Below, piece by piece: positions 47,985 to 59,914 of a stretch of 64,000 bases of DNA. Every line of letters starts with the position of its first letter. Position 1 is the stretch's first letter. The DNA is from Ophioderma brevispina (lineage: Eukaryota; Echinodermata; Ophiuroidea; Amphilepidida; Ophiodermatidae). Location of the stretch: NCBI GenBank assembly GCA_023653785.1, contig JAMKCH010010151.1:1-64000 (forward strand), given 5' to 3'. The translations under genes were made by a program, and so were the position numbers. The notes beneath the pieces were generated by a model that worked only from the letters and a program-made list of their open reading frames with translations, was not told the origin of the DNA and did no database searches.

Positions 47985-48540
47985 TAAGTACAATTTAAGC
48001 ACATATCTCCAATACACTGAAATACCAATATAAAAGTAAGCACATTGCAAGTACATCCTGAAACCCTTGGGTAAAACTCTAATTCCAAAGTAAGCACATT
48101 GCAAGTACACCCTGTTGCTTCTGGAAAACCTAAGTAAAAAATAAGCACATTGCAAGTACATCCTAGTGGTTAAGGGAAAAACTAAGTCCAAGACTAAAGT
48201 ACATGGTAAGCAAGAGCAAGCACTTGAAGCACATGTTCCATAACATTTTTCACTGACAAAATTTGGCTAAGTCCAAGATAAGTTACATTGTAGCACAAAG
48301 GTAAGTACATTGTAAGCACATTTCATATCATTTTTTGACAATTTTGTCTAAGTCCCAGATAAGTACATGTAAGCACAAAGTAAGTACATAAAAACTTGAT
48401 AAAGATAGGAAAATCAAAGTACATTTCAAGTACATCAGAATGATACTTACTTTGTGTTATTACCAAATAAGTACACCAATAAGACACTATAAGTTACAAT
48501 GTAGCAACATCTTCAAATCGTACTTGTATTTACCTGGGCA
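47985..48540 (+). repeat. AAGTACATTGTAAGCACA short-period array (copy 1)
   Basis: Repeated GTAAGCACATTGCAAGTACA and AAGTACATTGTAAGCACAAA words with CCCAGATAAGTAC between. It shares the AAGTAC/AAGCAC vocabulary with the satellite at 43550-44960 but not its 96 bp period. Confidence 0.75.
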
Positions 48541-49350
48541 ACTTAGGTGAGGGCGTAAATATCTGCTTTATTGTTGCGCATTTTCAAATCTTTGATATCG
48601 CGTTATCCAAATGAGTTTTAATATCGGCATGAATGCACTGTTTGAAATGCTCAATTAAAAACAACTGCCTAAGTTGATTGAAGGCTTGTTTCACTTCCTT
48701 GGACGTGAGCCCACCTATCCAACATTTGTTCCTGAACTCTTGCAAACTCGAATGAGCTTTGATCTGCAGTTTTTCGCACTACGAAATTTTGGCCTATACG
48801 CCTAGGCACTAATTCATAGGCATTAACTAGGACATCGCTGTTACTACTTCATAATCACTGCACTGATAAATTGATAGGGACGAGTAGATCTCTTAGCTTC
48901 CCATAAACACAGTCTGAAGCAATGTGTCCATTGCTCTTTAGGCCCATTCATACTTCGGCAATCTTCTCGAAGTGCAAAAAATACTTGTCAAATATGGTTC
49001 CCTAAAGTCGGAACCAATTGATGTCCTGGTGGAATCCAAAAACCTGAGTGGAGGAGGCGCCTGATGTGCCCTTTTAATTTTTTTATTGTTCTATTTTGTT
49101 TTGGCTTCAATTTATGCCAAACTTCATTCTTTCCTCCATTTTTAAATCTGTAATCCTTTTCTTTTTGTTCCCTTTGTAATTTGCGATAGTCTTGGTGTTT
49201 TTAGTGCCTTTCTCTAATTCAAGTTTTCCTTTCTATTGTAATTTGTCTTGCCTTTCCTTTTCTTCCTTTTCAGTACCCCACTATCTTGTCTTTCTGTTTC
49301 CATGCCAACCTACTTGCCTTTCTTTTTCTTTCTCTTGGCATTTGTAATTT
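48540..49350 (-). pseudogene. Decayed Gypsy-type (Metaviridae-like) retrotransposon gag
   Basis: Minus-strand translation in changing frames gives a series of blocks in the order expected for the gag of animal Gypsy-type elements: a charged E/K/R-rich N-terminal part (about 49010-49350), KYFLHFEKIAE (about 48955-48990), NAYELVPRRIGQNF (about 48783-48832), EFARVQEQMLDRWAHVQG (about 48704-48765) and FLIEHFKQCIHADIKTHLD (about 48605-48662). Stops and frameshifts separate the blocks, so no intact protein is made. No protease, reverse transcriptase, integrase or LTR was recognised beside it. It lies in the 1.7 kb spacer between two 3.1 kb near-copies. Confidence 0.65.
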
Positions 49351-49399
49351 GGCCATTCATTTGCATTTGCATTTTAATGTTTCATTTTCAAAGCACTAA

Positions 49400-50250
49400 T
49401 TCTGACTCATCATGAATTTCCACTAAATTTCCCAAACATCCCTCGTCAGTAAATCTTCCTCAACAAGATGTGTTATCACACTAGTTTTTAATTAACTGCT
49501 TTCTCATATAATCCTTAACTTCCATCCCATAAATACTCGGCCAATTCCATTACATCTGGCTTTTGAGCACATCAAAATTCTCCCACGTAACATCTTTACA
49601 AACTCTTCTTGCGTTAAACGCATAGTGTATGAACACTTCTATCCACAAATAACAATAATATAGGGGCGCAGATATCAGCCGAAAGTCGCTCCGTTAGCAA
49701 AAAACCCAAACTTGGAGTACATATAGGTTTTTCTGGCTTAAAACTTATTGTTAAATAATAAGGTGTCTGGAAAAGTTTTTTACAAGCGTTTTGCAACAGT
49801 GTTTAGGAGTTATAATTAATTAACACACACAATTTGCATTAATTTTTTGTTTGCACTCCATGTTTCTTTTTCCGGGGGGGGGGGCGGGGGGTTTTTTGGG
49901 GGGGTATAACAGCAATATAAATAATGATATAGTTGTATTTTGGGTTGATTTTTGAAGGCAAGTGATTGATGTATCTGAACACATACTTAATTGTGATTAA
50001 ATGTTGGTTTCAGGTGTGTATTTTTTGAATAAATTATGCAATTTGATTTTTTAATCAACTTGACCAACTTTGGTTTATGATTCATCGTCACAAATCCTAA
50101 CATGTAGACATCTGCACTGCAATTATATTCTATGAAACTAATCTACACCTGTTCACAGCCGTGAAACAAACAGGATGAATTGCCACAAAAGACATGAAGT
50201 TACGTTACAAAATATACTGGCTTGTATTTGTTGAAAGCCGTTGAAAATTC
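49400..50250. other. Unassigned spacer
   Basis: AT-rich, with a G-rich patch GGGGGGGGGGCGGGGGG near 49875-49903. Right of the gag remnant, no LTR was recognised. Confidence 0.4.
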
Positions 50251-50821
50251 GCACAAGATACATCATTGGAAGCAGTCATTAGTTATCCCAGTTAATGGAA
50301 AGAATTCAACTTTTTTTAGCCAATTAAATGTTTTTGCATTTCACCTTCGCTTACCATTTAGAAAATTTTGTATTCCCATTTAGAAAATTTGTATTCCCAT
50401 TTATAAATTTTTTTTTTAATTATTTAAAATTATAAAGTTATGTTACTCGCTCTCTTCTTGATTGGAAAAAAACACAATAACATGTAATTTCACTCCCAAT
50501 TTTTTTCCAGAATTCCCTCCTAATATCCATCCACTCCCCCCCACCCCCCAACCCCCAAGCATATGACGCATCCGCTAGCTAGTTCAACATCAAATCACCA
50601 AGCTCAATCATTTTCATCTGTAGGTCTATGAAGTGAGCATTATGTAAGTATACGGGTCAAAATTAATAGCCCCTCCCCCGGGACAAAGGACATTTTTGGA
50701 AAAGTTAGGCTCTTTAGTCTGTTACCAAAAAATGTTAAAGGTACACTGCATGTTAACATATTTAATGTGCCAAAAAAATCACAAAGGATAATCTTATCCC
50801 TGAAATGACGTCATTTTTTAA

Positions 50822-51346
50822 AGAGACCACTGCACATTTGAAAAAGGGCGCCTCAAGATTTTTCAAAATCGATATTGTTGCATGGTTGTAAAACTTTATA
50901 TACAAAAGCCTCCCCGGATAATTGATTAAGCCCAAATCAGCTCCTTATGGGTAAACGGAACGATTTGTAATTTAGCGTCGCCGGCGACGCGAAATTCAGC
51001 AGACGACGAAAATGGCCGTTTAACACGCCGTATGCTGTTCCACGCTATGCACACTGTTTTTTACCGGTCTATAACCTTTTGTGGTTTTAATATAAATAAG
51101 TAAAAAGATTACAGTTTTACACAGTTTTACACATTTGTTGATTATAAGTTAGGAAAACTAAGGAGTTAGCATACAAATTTACCTGGATAATCGTTATCCT
51201 CATATCATGTCCCTATATGTTTTGGGGTATGTTATGTTTATGTGAAAATAATCTCTGTCTTCCAATGGCCTACTAGACTTCCATTGAGAGCAAATTGAGA
51301 AAATTAGAAGAAATTTCTATTTTGTGAAAATGTGCCAGTTGCCGCT
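50822..51346. mobile_element. TTAA-flanked MITE, copy in second duplication unit
   Basis: TTAA at 50818-50821 and 51347-51350. Ends are AGAGACCACTG.CACATTT and the inverted AGCGGCAACTGGCACATTTT. It is the counterpart of 45990-46496 in the duplicated block. Confidence 0.85.
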
Positions 51347-52799
51347 TTAATGATGACGAATTAAAAAAAATGACACTTTCATGCATTGGGATAGGGAACA
51401 TTTACACTGTGTACTATGGGAAATTGACAGTTTGCTGACATTGTGAAACTTAATTAACGTCATTCTGACGTAATTTAGGCATGTGGTACTCATTTGGTAG
51501 CATGGAAGAAAGAGAGGATAGCTATCCATTGGCACCAAAATCAAGTGTCTGTGGTTCTTGTGTTGTACTAGACATGTTGGTACTTCTTCCGTGATTTTTT
51601 CTATCCCAATACAAAATGTCATTTGTAGTTGTAATCAAATGTAATAAATGACATTTCAGGGAGAAAGGTTAACTTCATTGTATTTTTTTAAAATGGTTAA
51701 GGTAACATTGCCGTGACATTTTACATTGTTGTAACAGATTAAAGAGCCGACCTTTCAGAAAATGTACCCTTGTCGGGGGGGGGGGGGACTATTAATTTTG
51801 TCCTGTATATTTTGTCATTAATGTAAATTAAGCTTGTTTGTATGATTTAAAATAGATATAAAGATGTAATATGGCACCGGGTATGGGAGCCTGAATATCA
51901 ACTGAGCTAACGTGATGCAGTGATCGATTTAGAAAGGGAATTAAATGTGTCTATGCAGCCACCATACGCATCAAAGCCTACCTTTTATGTAGCAAACCTA
52001 CACAATAATTTAACCATGTGATTGAAGGCCGCAGTCAGTGATGTATTGGAGGGTATGCTTTTATACGTCGTGTACCAAAAAAGTAGCATTTTTTTTTGCT
52101 ATTTGTTGAGTACGGTGTATACATGAAAAATGTAATAGGGTATATGGTGCATGTATACGGGAAAAATAGTAATAAGGGGATACGCGCATATACGCGAAAA
52201 AAATAGTAATTAGGGATTACGCGAGTAGTTTGTGTGTGTCCCATCTAGTAACCTTATCTTCTCCTTGGTGTTTTAACTTTCGAAGTAAAAGGAGTATACG
52301 TAAACAAATTACCACCGATTCACTGTCGCCAGAACTATACTTAAGTTAAAATGGTCTCAAAACAGCACATTTTATTTACCAAATACTACAAAATTCTAGA
52401 TTTTATACAACACTGTTGTACGGTGGTAAATACAATAGAGTACCAATTACTGACTGTCATAGTACAGTATTTTTAGCTTCGCATTTAACTCACTACAGAT
52501 TGCCAGTATAGTATACCAGTATATAATAAAATATAAGCGACTGTATACAAATTCTTGCCTCATGAGCATGCAAATAAGATTAAAAATTACCTTCTTAGGT
52601 TTATACCACAGTGAAGAGCTGGTATCCACCACCAAACCACTGTTGAGCTTGTTACCTGTCTGATGTGTTTGCACCAAACTTACTTGTTATATTGTCAAAT
52701 TCACCCCATGCATCAAGCTTGTGAAATGCCACGTCCACAGCAAATTTTAAAATGGCAGTTGACCACTAACCCATATGACCTTGTCATGTGACATCATAA

Positions 52800-53370
52800 A
52801 TGTAAGATTACAATTTAAGCACATTATCTCCATACAATGAAATCTGAAATACCATATAAAGTAAGCACATTTGCAAGTACATCCCCCCCTGAAACCCTTG
52901 GGTAAAACTCTACATGCCAAAGTAAGCACATTGCAGAGACACCCCCTGTTGCTTCTGGGAACACTAAGTCAAAAATAAGACATTGCAAGTACATCATTAG
53001 TGGTTAAGGGAAAAACTAATCCAAAGGTAAGTACATTGTAAGCACACGGAAAGCATGCATTGATGTAAGCAAATTTCATATACATTTTCATGAAAAATTG
53101 TCTCTAAGTCCCAGATAAGTACATTATAAGCACAAAGTAAGTACATTGTAAGCACATTTCATATCCATTTTTGAAAAGTTTGTCTAAGTCCCAGATAAGT
53201 ACATAGCAAGCACAAAGTAAGTACATGAAAAACTTGATTAAAGATAGAAATAAGACATCAGTACATCCAGAATGTACTACTTGTGTTATTACCAAATAAA
53301 TGAATACACAATAAGCACACATAAGTAAAGGGTGTAAGCAACCACTTTTCAAAATGTACTTGTATTTTAC
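52800..53370 (+). repeat. AAGTACATTGTAAGCACA short-period array (copy 2)
   Basis: Counterpart of 47985-48540 in the second near-copy. Confidence 0.75.
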
Positions 53371-53638
53371 CTGGGAAGAGGCGAAATGTGTGTGATCATA
53401 TCGGTTGGCAAAAGTGACAGTCTAGCTGCTGAATCCGAACACGTGGTAAAGGGCAATACGACTGAAAGCCTGGGAAGGACCACACAACAGAGAATTAATA
53501 GTCTAATCTAGTGGACACAAAAGGCATGTGAACCAAGAATTCTGTCCAAATATCTTACCGATCCGTTCCAATTTGGTAGATTCCAAAAGACCGCAGACCG
53601 TTATCTTCCTAGTGATCTTTCATTTTGTTGTGCCCTTA

Positions 53639-53830
53639 TCAAGTTGTAACACGAAGATCCTTGCCGAGTTGTTTTGGCATCACGATAACAATAGCGGGTA
53701 GACTGGAAGGTGTTGATGAAGCATGAAAAATGCACAAAGAATCCCCTCTCCCGTCTTCGACTTCATTCAGCAAAGCCCATTGGTGATGGCTCAAATATCG
53801 TATTAATATGATTTTTTTAAATCTTTTGTT
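53639..53830 (-). CDS. Candidate exon ending in a stop codon, unknown protein
   Basis: Minus-strand frame with SHHQWALLNEVEDGRGDSLC, then SSTPSSLPAIVIVMPKQLGK, ending in a TGA at 53639. Composition looks protein-like and the segment is outside recognised repeats. An AG (GATATTTGAG) lies just upstream, but the pyrimidine tract is poor. It could be a last coding exon or a chance frame. Confidence 0.2.
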   Translation of the reverse strand, partial: NKRFKKIILIRYLSHHQWALLNEVEDGRGDSLCIFHASSTPSSLPAIVIVMPKQLGKDLRVTT

Positions 53831-53879
53831 GAGTATTCTTAGTGTTATCACGGCATATACATTTGTGACCATCTTTTTT

Positions 53880-56480
53880 TTATTAATCAGTTATATCATA
53901 ATAACACAATAATGTTACACAAACAAACTGTTAAGGTGGTTTGTCATATTTACCACAAAAGGTTAGTGAAAAAGACCTCTGCAAGACTTACAAAACAAAA
54001 CATCACCTAACCCGATCACGGCAGCTTCGACATAAACACCCTCAAATACACTTTTCCCCATGTTTTCACTGAAATGGTTTTTCACCACTATGTCTCATTT
54101 CATGTAATTTATTAAATAAAAAATTAAATTTGAATATTCCCAATCGAAGGTTTGCTAATGATAACTTGGTACACTTATGATATTATTAATACTAATGTTT
54201 TGAAAAGTTCGGCCACACGATCCTAACCAAATAAAACATCTGTTGTGTAGTCTTGGAATTTATGTTATATTGCTGCATATTAATCTGATTATTATTAGTA
54301 TCATATTATTATACTCTCAGTATTATTATTGTAGTGTAGTAGTAGAATTCTGATCAGTAATGTCTAATAGGCATGACGATCCAAGTCTTAACCGGACTAT
54401 GTGGCAGTTTGGGATATTAGTATTTTTTTAAATGCAAATGAGTCAATGTAAATTAGAGGATTATTAGCACTTTATTGCGCCTTGAATTAAAAATTAAAAT
54501 TTTGTAGTTTCTCGATCACTAAACCAGTTCTTTGAAAAAAAAAAACAAAATCTGTAAGTTAGGATGTAAAGAAACCTAATTGAGCAATTTCAGATTAAGA
54601 TTCAGTGTTTCTAGATGATCTGTGATACTGATTGTAATTTCCTGAAGCAATTATAATGCTAACCCTCTGTCTCTAATTCTATGTAATGTTAATGTTTCTG
54701 GTGATGCTATACATGAGTGTATGAGTACAATGAACTGTCCATTTTGTAAAACCATTGCTGCAAAACACTTGACATAAAGCACTATTGTTTAGATGCAAAT
54801 AATTTGAAACCAGTAATAAGTCTGTCTTACAGGGTTTTCTCCACATCTTCGTCTACTAACTTCTATTCCCACTCCATTGCTCTCGAGAGTTAGTACTTTA
54901 GACATCCAAATGTTCATTTTTAAAATAATTTTAATAATGGCGGCACCAACACATCTAACAATCATGTGCATACGGACCAATAGTTTTGTAGCATATGCAC
55001 ACGTACAACAAGATTGTTATTTTTAACAAAATTATGAAAAACGAGATAAAAAATTAAAAGACAAACATCTAAATATGAATTTTTTAAAGAGTTTTAATTC
55101 GAGTAATTGCATGCATTTATTAAGAATGCGTTACTGAGTGAACAAGAACCATATTTAATTGAAAATTAAATGTTTTAATGTAGCTCAGAACGTCGTTCAT
55201 TCATGTATTAGTCCGTTTTCAAATTTTGGTGAAAACAAGCACTGAACAACTCCCAAGAAAGGAGAAATCGTACGGCGAATAAAATTATACAATGTTACTC
55301 TATATAAATTAGGTGCTACTTTAAATGTGCGGGACCCCATCGTCAACTCGTACTTTTTTTCTCATCAAAATGATATTTTGGTATCAGAGAAGGAAAGAGA
55401 AAAGATAATTATTTTTCCCATCACCTCGTGACATTTAAGCCCCAGAAATGTTTCCCTGATCTTTGAACCAAAAGTCTCCAATATGGTCAACCTCATATGT
55501 AACACTTAAGTGATCGGGGGGGGGGGTTTCCTATGGACCCCAAAACAACGTTTTCGCGCTGGCCGCTGTACGAGTGTGATTTTGCGCCCGAAATTTTTTG
55601 TTGTAATTGTTGGACTTTTTAAATGCGATCTTTTTCATACCAAAATAATAAAAATCGGCAAGCCGTTAATGAGTTAATAGTGGGGGTCCCTGGACACCCC
55701 TTGGGCACTATACGGAAGGCATCTGAGAATATTTTTTAAAAAGAATAAGAAACCGGAGAACCCAAAGCAATTTTTTTTTGCTTGATATGAAGTTTCACAC
55801 CATACATGTAAGGAAACAATTATTAGTAACATTAAAAATATTAACCCTTTATGGCGAAAACAAACAATATTCATTTTTTCAGACGTTCCAAACCATACTT
55901 TACAAACTCTATGGGGAAAATGACGGTATCTTGCACACCCCGTAAAAATACAGGACCTAAAACGGCTGGTTTTGGTCTGCTAGAATAGATATCAACATAA
56001 AATAAGTTTTCAAAAGTTTTGATGTAAGCGCAGGCCATTTGAATTTTCGTCTTTGTGCTGGCGGTACGACCCAACCAGTAGAGCAATCGTGATTGACTGA
56101 CTAACTGACTGACTCCGTGCCGTTATGAAGGTTGTTGCCTATGCCGATCATTTTACGTCTTGACCAATTTCAAAGATAGAAACACCTTATTAGCCTACCT
56201 CTTGAAAAAGCTTACAGCTGGTCGGGCCGTGCGTGATCGCGGTAAGGAAAAGAAATTTTACGGTACTATAACGTTTTACTATTAAAAACAATTACAAGAA
56301 TAAGCTCTTCAAATTTACAATTACAACCGTCAAGTACCAAGCGCCCCTTTGAATTTTTAGAACAGAGTATTAAAGTTCTAGCTGGCATCATAAATTGTGT
56401 CAGTTGGGGAGCCTATGGTGCCATTATTTTGCAACACGTCAAGGCTGGCCCGACTACAACTGGATAGACAGTAACGAGCA
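53880..56480. other. Unassigned non-coding stretch
   Basis: AT-rich with no repeat partner seen inside the window and no convincing exon. It may include introns or extracellular-domain exons of the guanylate cyclase gene that I could not recognise. Confidence 0.35.
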
Positions 56481-56489
56481 GTAACGAAC

Positions 56490-57960
56490 GCTGGTCGATT
56501 CGGTCCCAAAAACCAGTTCGTTCCCTGCGAATCCGGATCCGGACGGAATCAATATCCAATTTCGGTCCCAGTCAGTTCGGTCTCACGGCAATTCGGCCCC
56601 ACGGTAATTCTGTCCCATTAGGAAACGCGTGGTAAACAAAACGTGCGTGTAACCCAATTAAAACCTTGGCCTACATTTATTACGAAATCAGGATCATACT
56701 TTAATAAGATATTTAATTGGATATAATGTTAAAAACAATAATGCGTATCATTATAGTGACCCACTCATTGGAACAAACTTAGCTCCTCAATTTGGATAAT
56801 TTTAGGCGTGTTTAGTCTATTTTTACCAGTCGTTTGCAAAATTTAATTAACTATTATTGCTAAATTAAATATTTTAGCATGGAAAATCTTAAATAAAGAA
56901 AAATATAAAAAATTGTCATTTTGATAAATCAATTTTGCATTAATTCATATTACCTTATTGGGCCACTGTGCCTTATGGAAAGGAACGAACAGTATACAGT
57001 TGAATTTCGTTGTGTCGAATTGCAGTCAAAAAAACAGAATTTATTGTCATGCATTTTTGTGAACATAGAACATATACAATTTAGAATAGTATTTATTGGC
57101 TTTTGTTTACACTTTAACAGCAGAGGGACACGCGGAAGCGGGGTTCATCCAAAAATAGGGAAAAGCACAAAACATGACAAACCCAAAATAAGTTATATTG
57201 AAACAAATAAACTGTAACATCTTTGGGTTGGTAAATGATGTCCGTTTATGTGTGTACTACATACTACATTATTAGGATACCAATTTACATCGATCACCCA
57301 AATTAGTACTGTGACTTTCACGGTTTGGCTTAGTTCCCTATATGCTTACCTAGTCTACTGGTGAAAGGCCCCTGGGATTCAACGAGCTCGCATAAGCTTG
57401 CAAATTGGTATGTACACGTGAGAAGTTGTAATACGACCTGAAACATTCAGGATGATGAAAAAATGATGACAACTGAAAATGTTTGAATGAAAGCCCAGGT
57501 AAAATCATTCAGCCACATTCTTTGACCCACTAGCCACTCTCTCAAAGCAAAATTTTCCTCGATTGGGGAGAGACTCGCAATAGGGGCCTATTATAAGTTG
57601 TGTGATGTAAAAACAAAACAAGGGGAAAAAACGACTACGATATTTCAGTGTACACAGAAGTGCGAAAGAAAAAGAAAGTAGAAGGCAACCAAGACACCAA
57701 TGGACAAAAATCAGATTAAATTGCAGTGTGTTTCATTTGGGTCCGAATTGGAATGGGGACCGAATTGGACGGATGAGGCCGAATTGGCGAATATTTTACG
57801 AACGAAATGGTACGTGTTTTTTTATTGGGACCGAATTGGCCATGGTACCGAAATTGACATGGGCCGAACCGAATTGACCAGCGAGAGACCGAATTGACTG
57901 GTTCCGAATTGGCATGGGGACCCCGAACGGACTGACCACAAACGGGATATATGGAAACCG
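56490..57960. mobile_element. Possible element with TCGGTCCC/GGGACCGA subterminal repeats
   Basis: 56490-56625 is rich in TTCGGTCCCA-type words, and 57715-57960 carries the inverted form GGGACCGAATTGG many times. The interior (56640-57700) is AT-rich and non-coding. Multiple short subterminal motifs in inverted clusters are seen in some non-autonomous DNA transposons. Exact termini were not located. Confidence 0.35.
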
Positions 57961-57969
57961 GGTGCAAAA

Positions 57970-59050
57970 TATTGCCAATTTCTTTACCGTATTTGTAAAG
58001 TGTTTAAACAATATTCTTGACTATTCATGTGAGATGAAAGAATGAGAGTTAATAATTTCATCTTGACATATGTGAGATGAAAAAGAAGAAGTATTTTCAA
58101 TCTTTTTCCGCCGTATCGATACCTCACAAATGCTTTTTTATGATGGGCACAGTATACACGTCGTCATCTGTCAAACTTGGCTAGCCCATTTTGCACGCCA
58201 CGTGTTTTCAATTAAGAAAAAAAGACCATGAGATGCCTTTTTCTTGACCGTTGCAGTTTCTCGAAATTGGGGCACCCCCCCCCCCCAATTTGAAACAATA
58301 ACTATCTAGTCAATTGGCAAACCTTTCGAGTAGATTCTGATTTTATGTAATTATTTTTTTGATTGGTTTTTTTGATCGAATTTTTGATCAAAAAACCCAA
58401 GTATGCAAAAAGGTAAACAACCAAATAGAAGTAAAAATGATTATAAAATGTAGCATTTCTTTGGAAAATTTGTTACCGGGACCATAGATGTGTATGCCTA
58501 TGATTTGGGGTAGACTTCACTCGGCTCAAGCCCGACCACCTTCCTGCCTATCTTGTAATGTACAAATCACATGTCAGAAGAATATCTTGATGTTTCCACA
58601 TACCAACACTCCCCTCATCACCAAACGGATTTGAAAGCTGCATTAATAACAATTTAGGATCGTTTTCCACTTGAAAGTGCAAATGCCTTCACCAATTTGA
58701 ATTGAGGGGGGGGGGGGTATGGGGTCTGAATATGATAAAAAATTGTTCTAATCCAGAAAATGAGATAATGCAATGGCTAAATTGTGTAGATTGGAATTAC
58801 CAAAATGCTTTTTATTCGATCTCAATTGGACATTCGGTTCCCGAGTAATGGCTGATCAAAGTGCAATAGTACCGCGAAATAGCCAAAAAAGAAATCATTT
58901 CATCTCCATATTTTTATCATGTGAAAAATTTCAAGGGGTTATATTTAAGATATTTTAAAAAAGTATTATTATGAACTATTAACACATTTATTTTGGATAA
59001 GTTGAAAGTAAATAAATACTTCATATTATCCTTTACATATTTAAAGTAAT
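57970..59050. other. Unassigned non-coding stretch
   Basis: AT-rich sequence with a short TTTGATCGAATTTTTGATCAAA hairpin-like patch near 58371-58394. No exon supported. Confidence 0.35.
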
Positions 59051-59059
59051 TATTAAATG

Positions 59060-59690
59060 TCACTGAGTAAGTGATTTTTAGTATTTTATTGTTTCCTCAC
59101 CCCTGCCGATATTTAGAAAAAAATATTTTAAAATTAATACAGGGCAATGGTGCACCTATTTCGATGATTCTTTCATTAATAAGTATGAAATCAGTATAAA
59201 ATGAATTTAAAAAGTAAAAATATTCATTTTCACATCAAAAGCGCCCTCAATTTTTTTGTCTAATGTTTCGAGCCTATAATCGTTTCGTTAAAATACACAA
59301 ACATCCACAAAACGAGAACGAACGTCGTAACTAGAATACGCTACATGCTATGAACATAAATTGGCACAACCTATTGAACAGATATGGGATAGGCCGAGGG
59401 AACCATGAAGCCCGATTTTCAAAATTGGGTTTTCAAATTCAAATTACGCACGAAATTACGTGATTGGTCATTGCCGGTTGCCCATGGAAACGATATTAAA
59501 AATTCAGCTTCATGGTTCAATCCGTATTGACCCCTTGCACACGTCAACCCAAGTTTCGTCCCAGTATCAGTTGTTAGTTATTAGTTACATTTCGTTCTAG
59601 TGTTTAGCAATCAGAGGCCTTACGTGGTTACCATGGCAACAAGAGCAAAAATTTTAATGGATTTAAACTTTGTGTGACAGGGGCTACAGT
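59060..59690 (+). repeat. Dispersed repeat, about 630 bp, second copy
   Basis: Matches the reverse complement of 319-960 along most of its length, with scattered mismatches and indels. No flanking target duplication was evident. Confidence 0.8.
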
Positions 59691-59914
59691 AGGTACCCGG
59701 TGTGTATGCAAGGTATTTTGGGGGGTCAAAGGTATTTAAGGTAGTATCCGGTTTTAGCTAAAATACCTTCCAAGATTTTTTCGCCAGAACTAAGAAAGTA
59801 GATTTTTTTTTATTTGCACTGGAACAATGCATTTTGCGGTTCTATGGTCAATTTTCAAGGTCAAAGGTCAAAATCTACAAACCAAGCTCCGATAACCTGA
59901 AATTTGTCCAGGAT

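Larger units (their letters stand above)
45455..48537. repeat. 3.1 kb near-copy, unit 1
   Basis: Collinear with 50255-53370 from GGAAGCAGTCATTA to TACTTGTATTT.ACCTGGG, including the MITE, a GGGTATACGCG minisatellite and the AAGTACATTGTAAGCACA block. Differences are mainly short indels. Unit-to-unit spacing is 4.8 kb. Confidence 0.85.
50255..53370. repeat. 3.1 kb near-copy, unit 2
   Basis: Second copy. The 1.7 kb between the copies holds the Gypsy-type gag remnant and sequence not repeated elsewhere in the window. Confidence 0.85.

Noticed and set aside
57700..57967. Overlapping plus- and minus-strand frames in 57.7-57.97 kb
   Set aside because: They follow the repeated GACCGAATTGG words; no splice sites or protein similarity.
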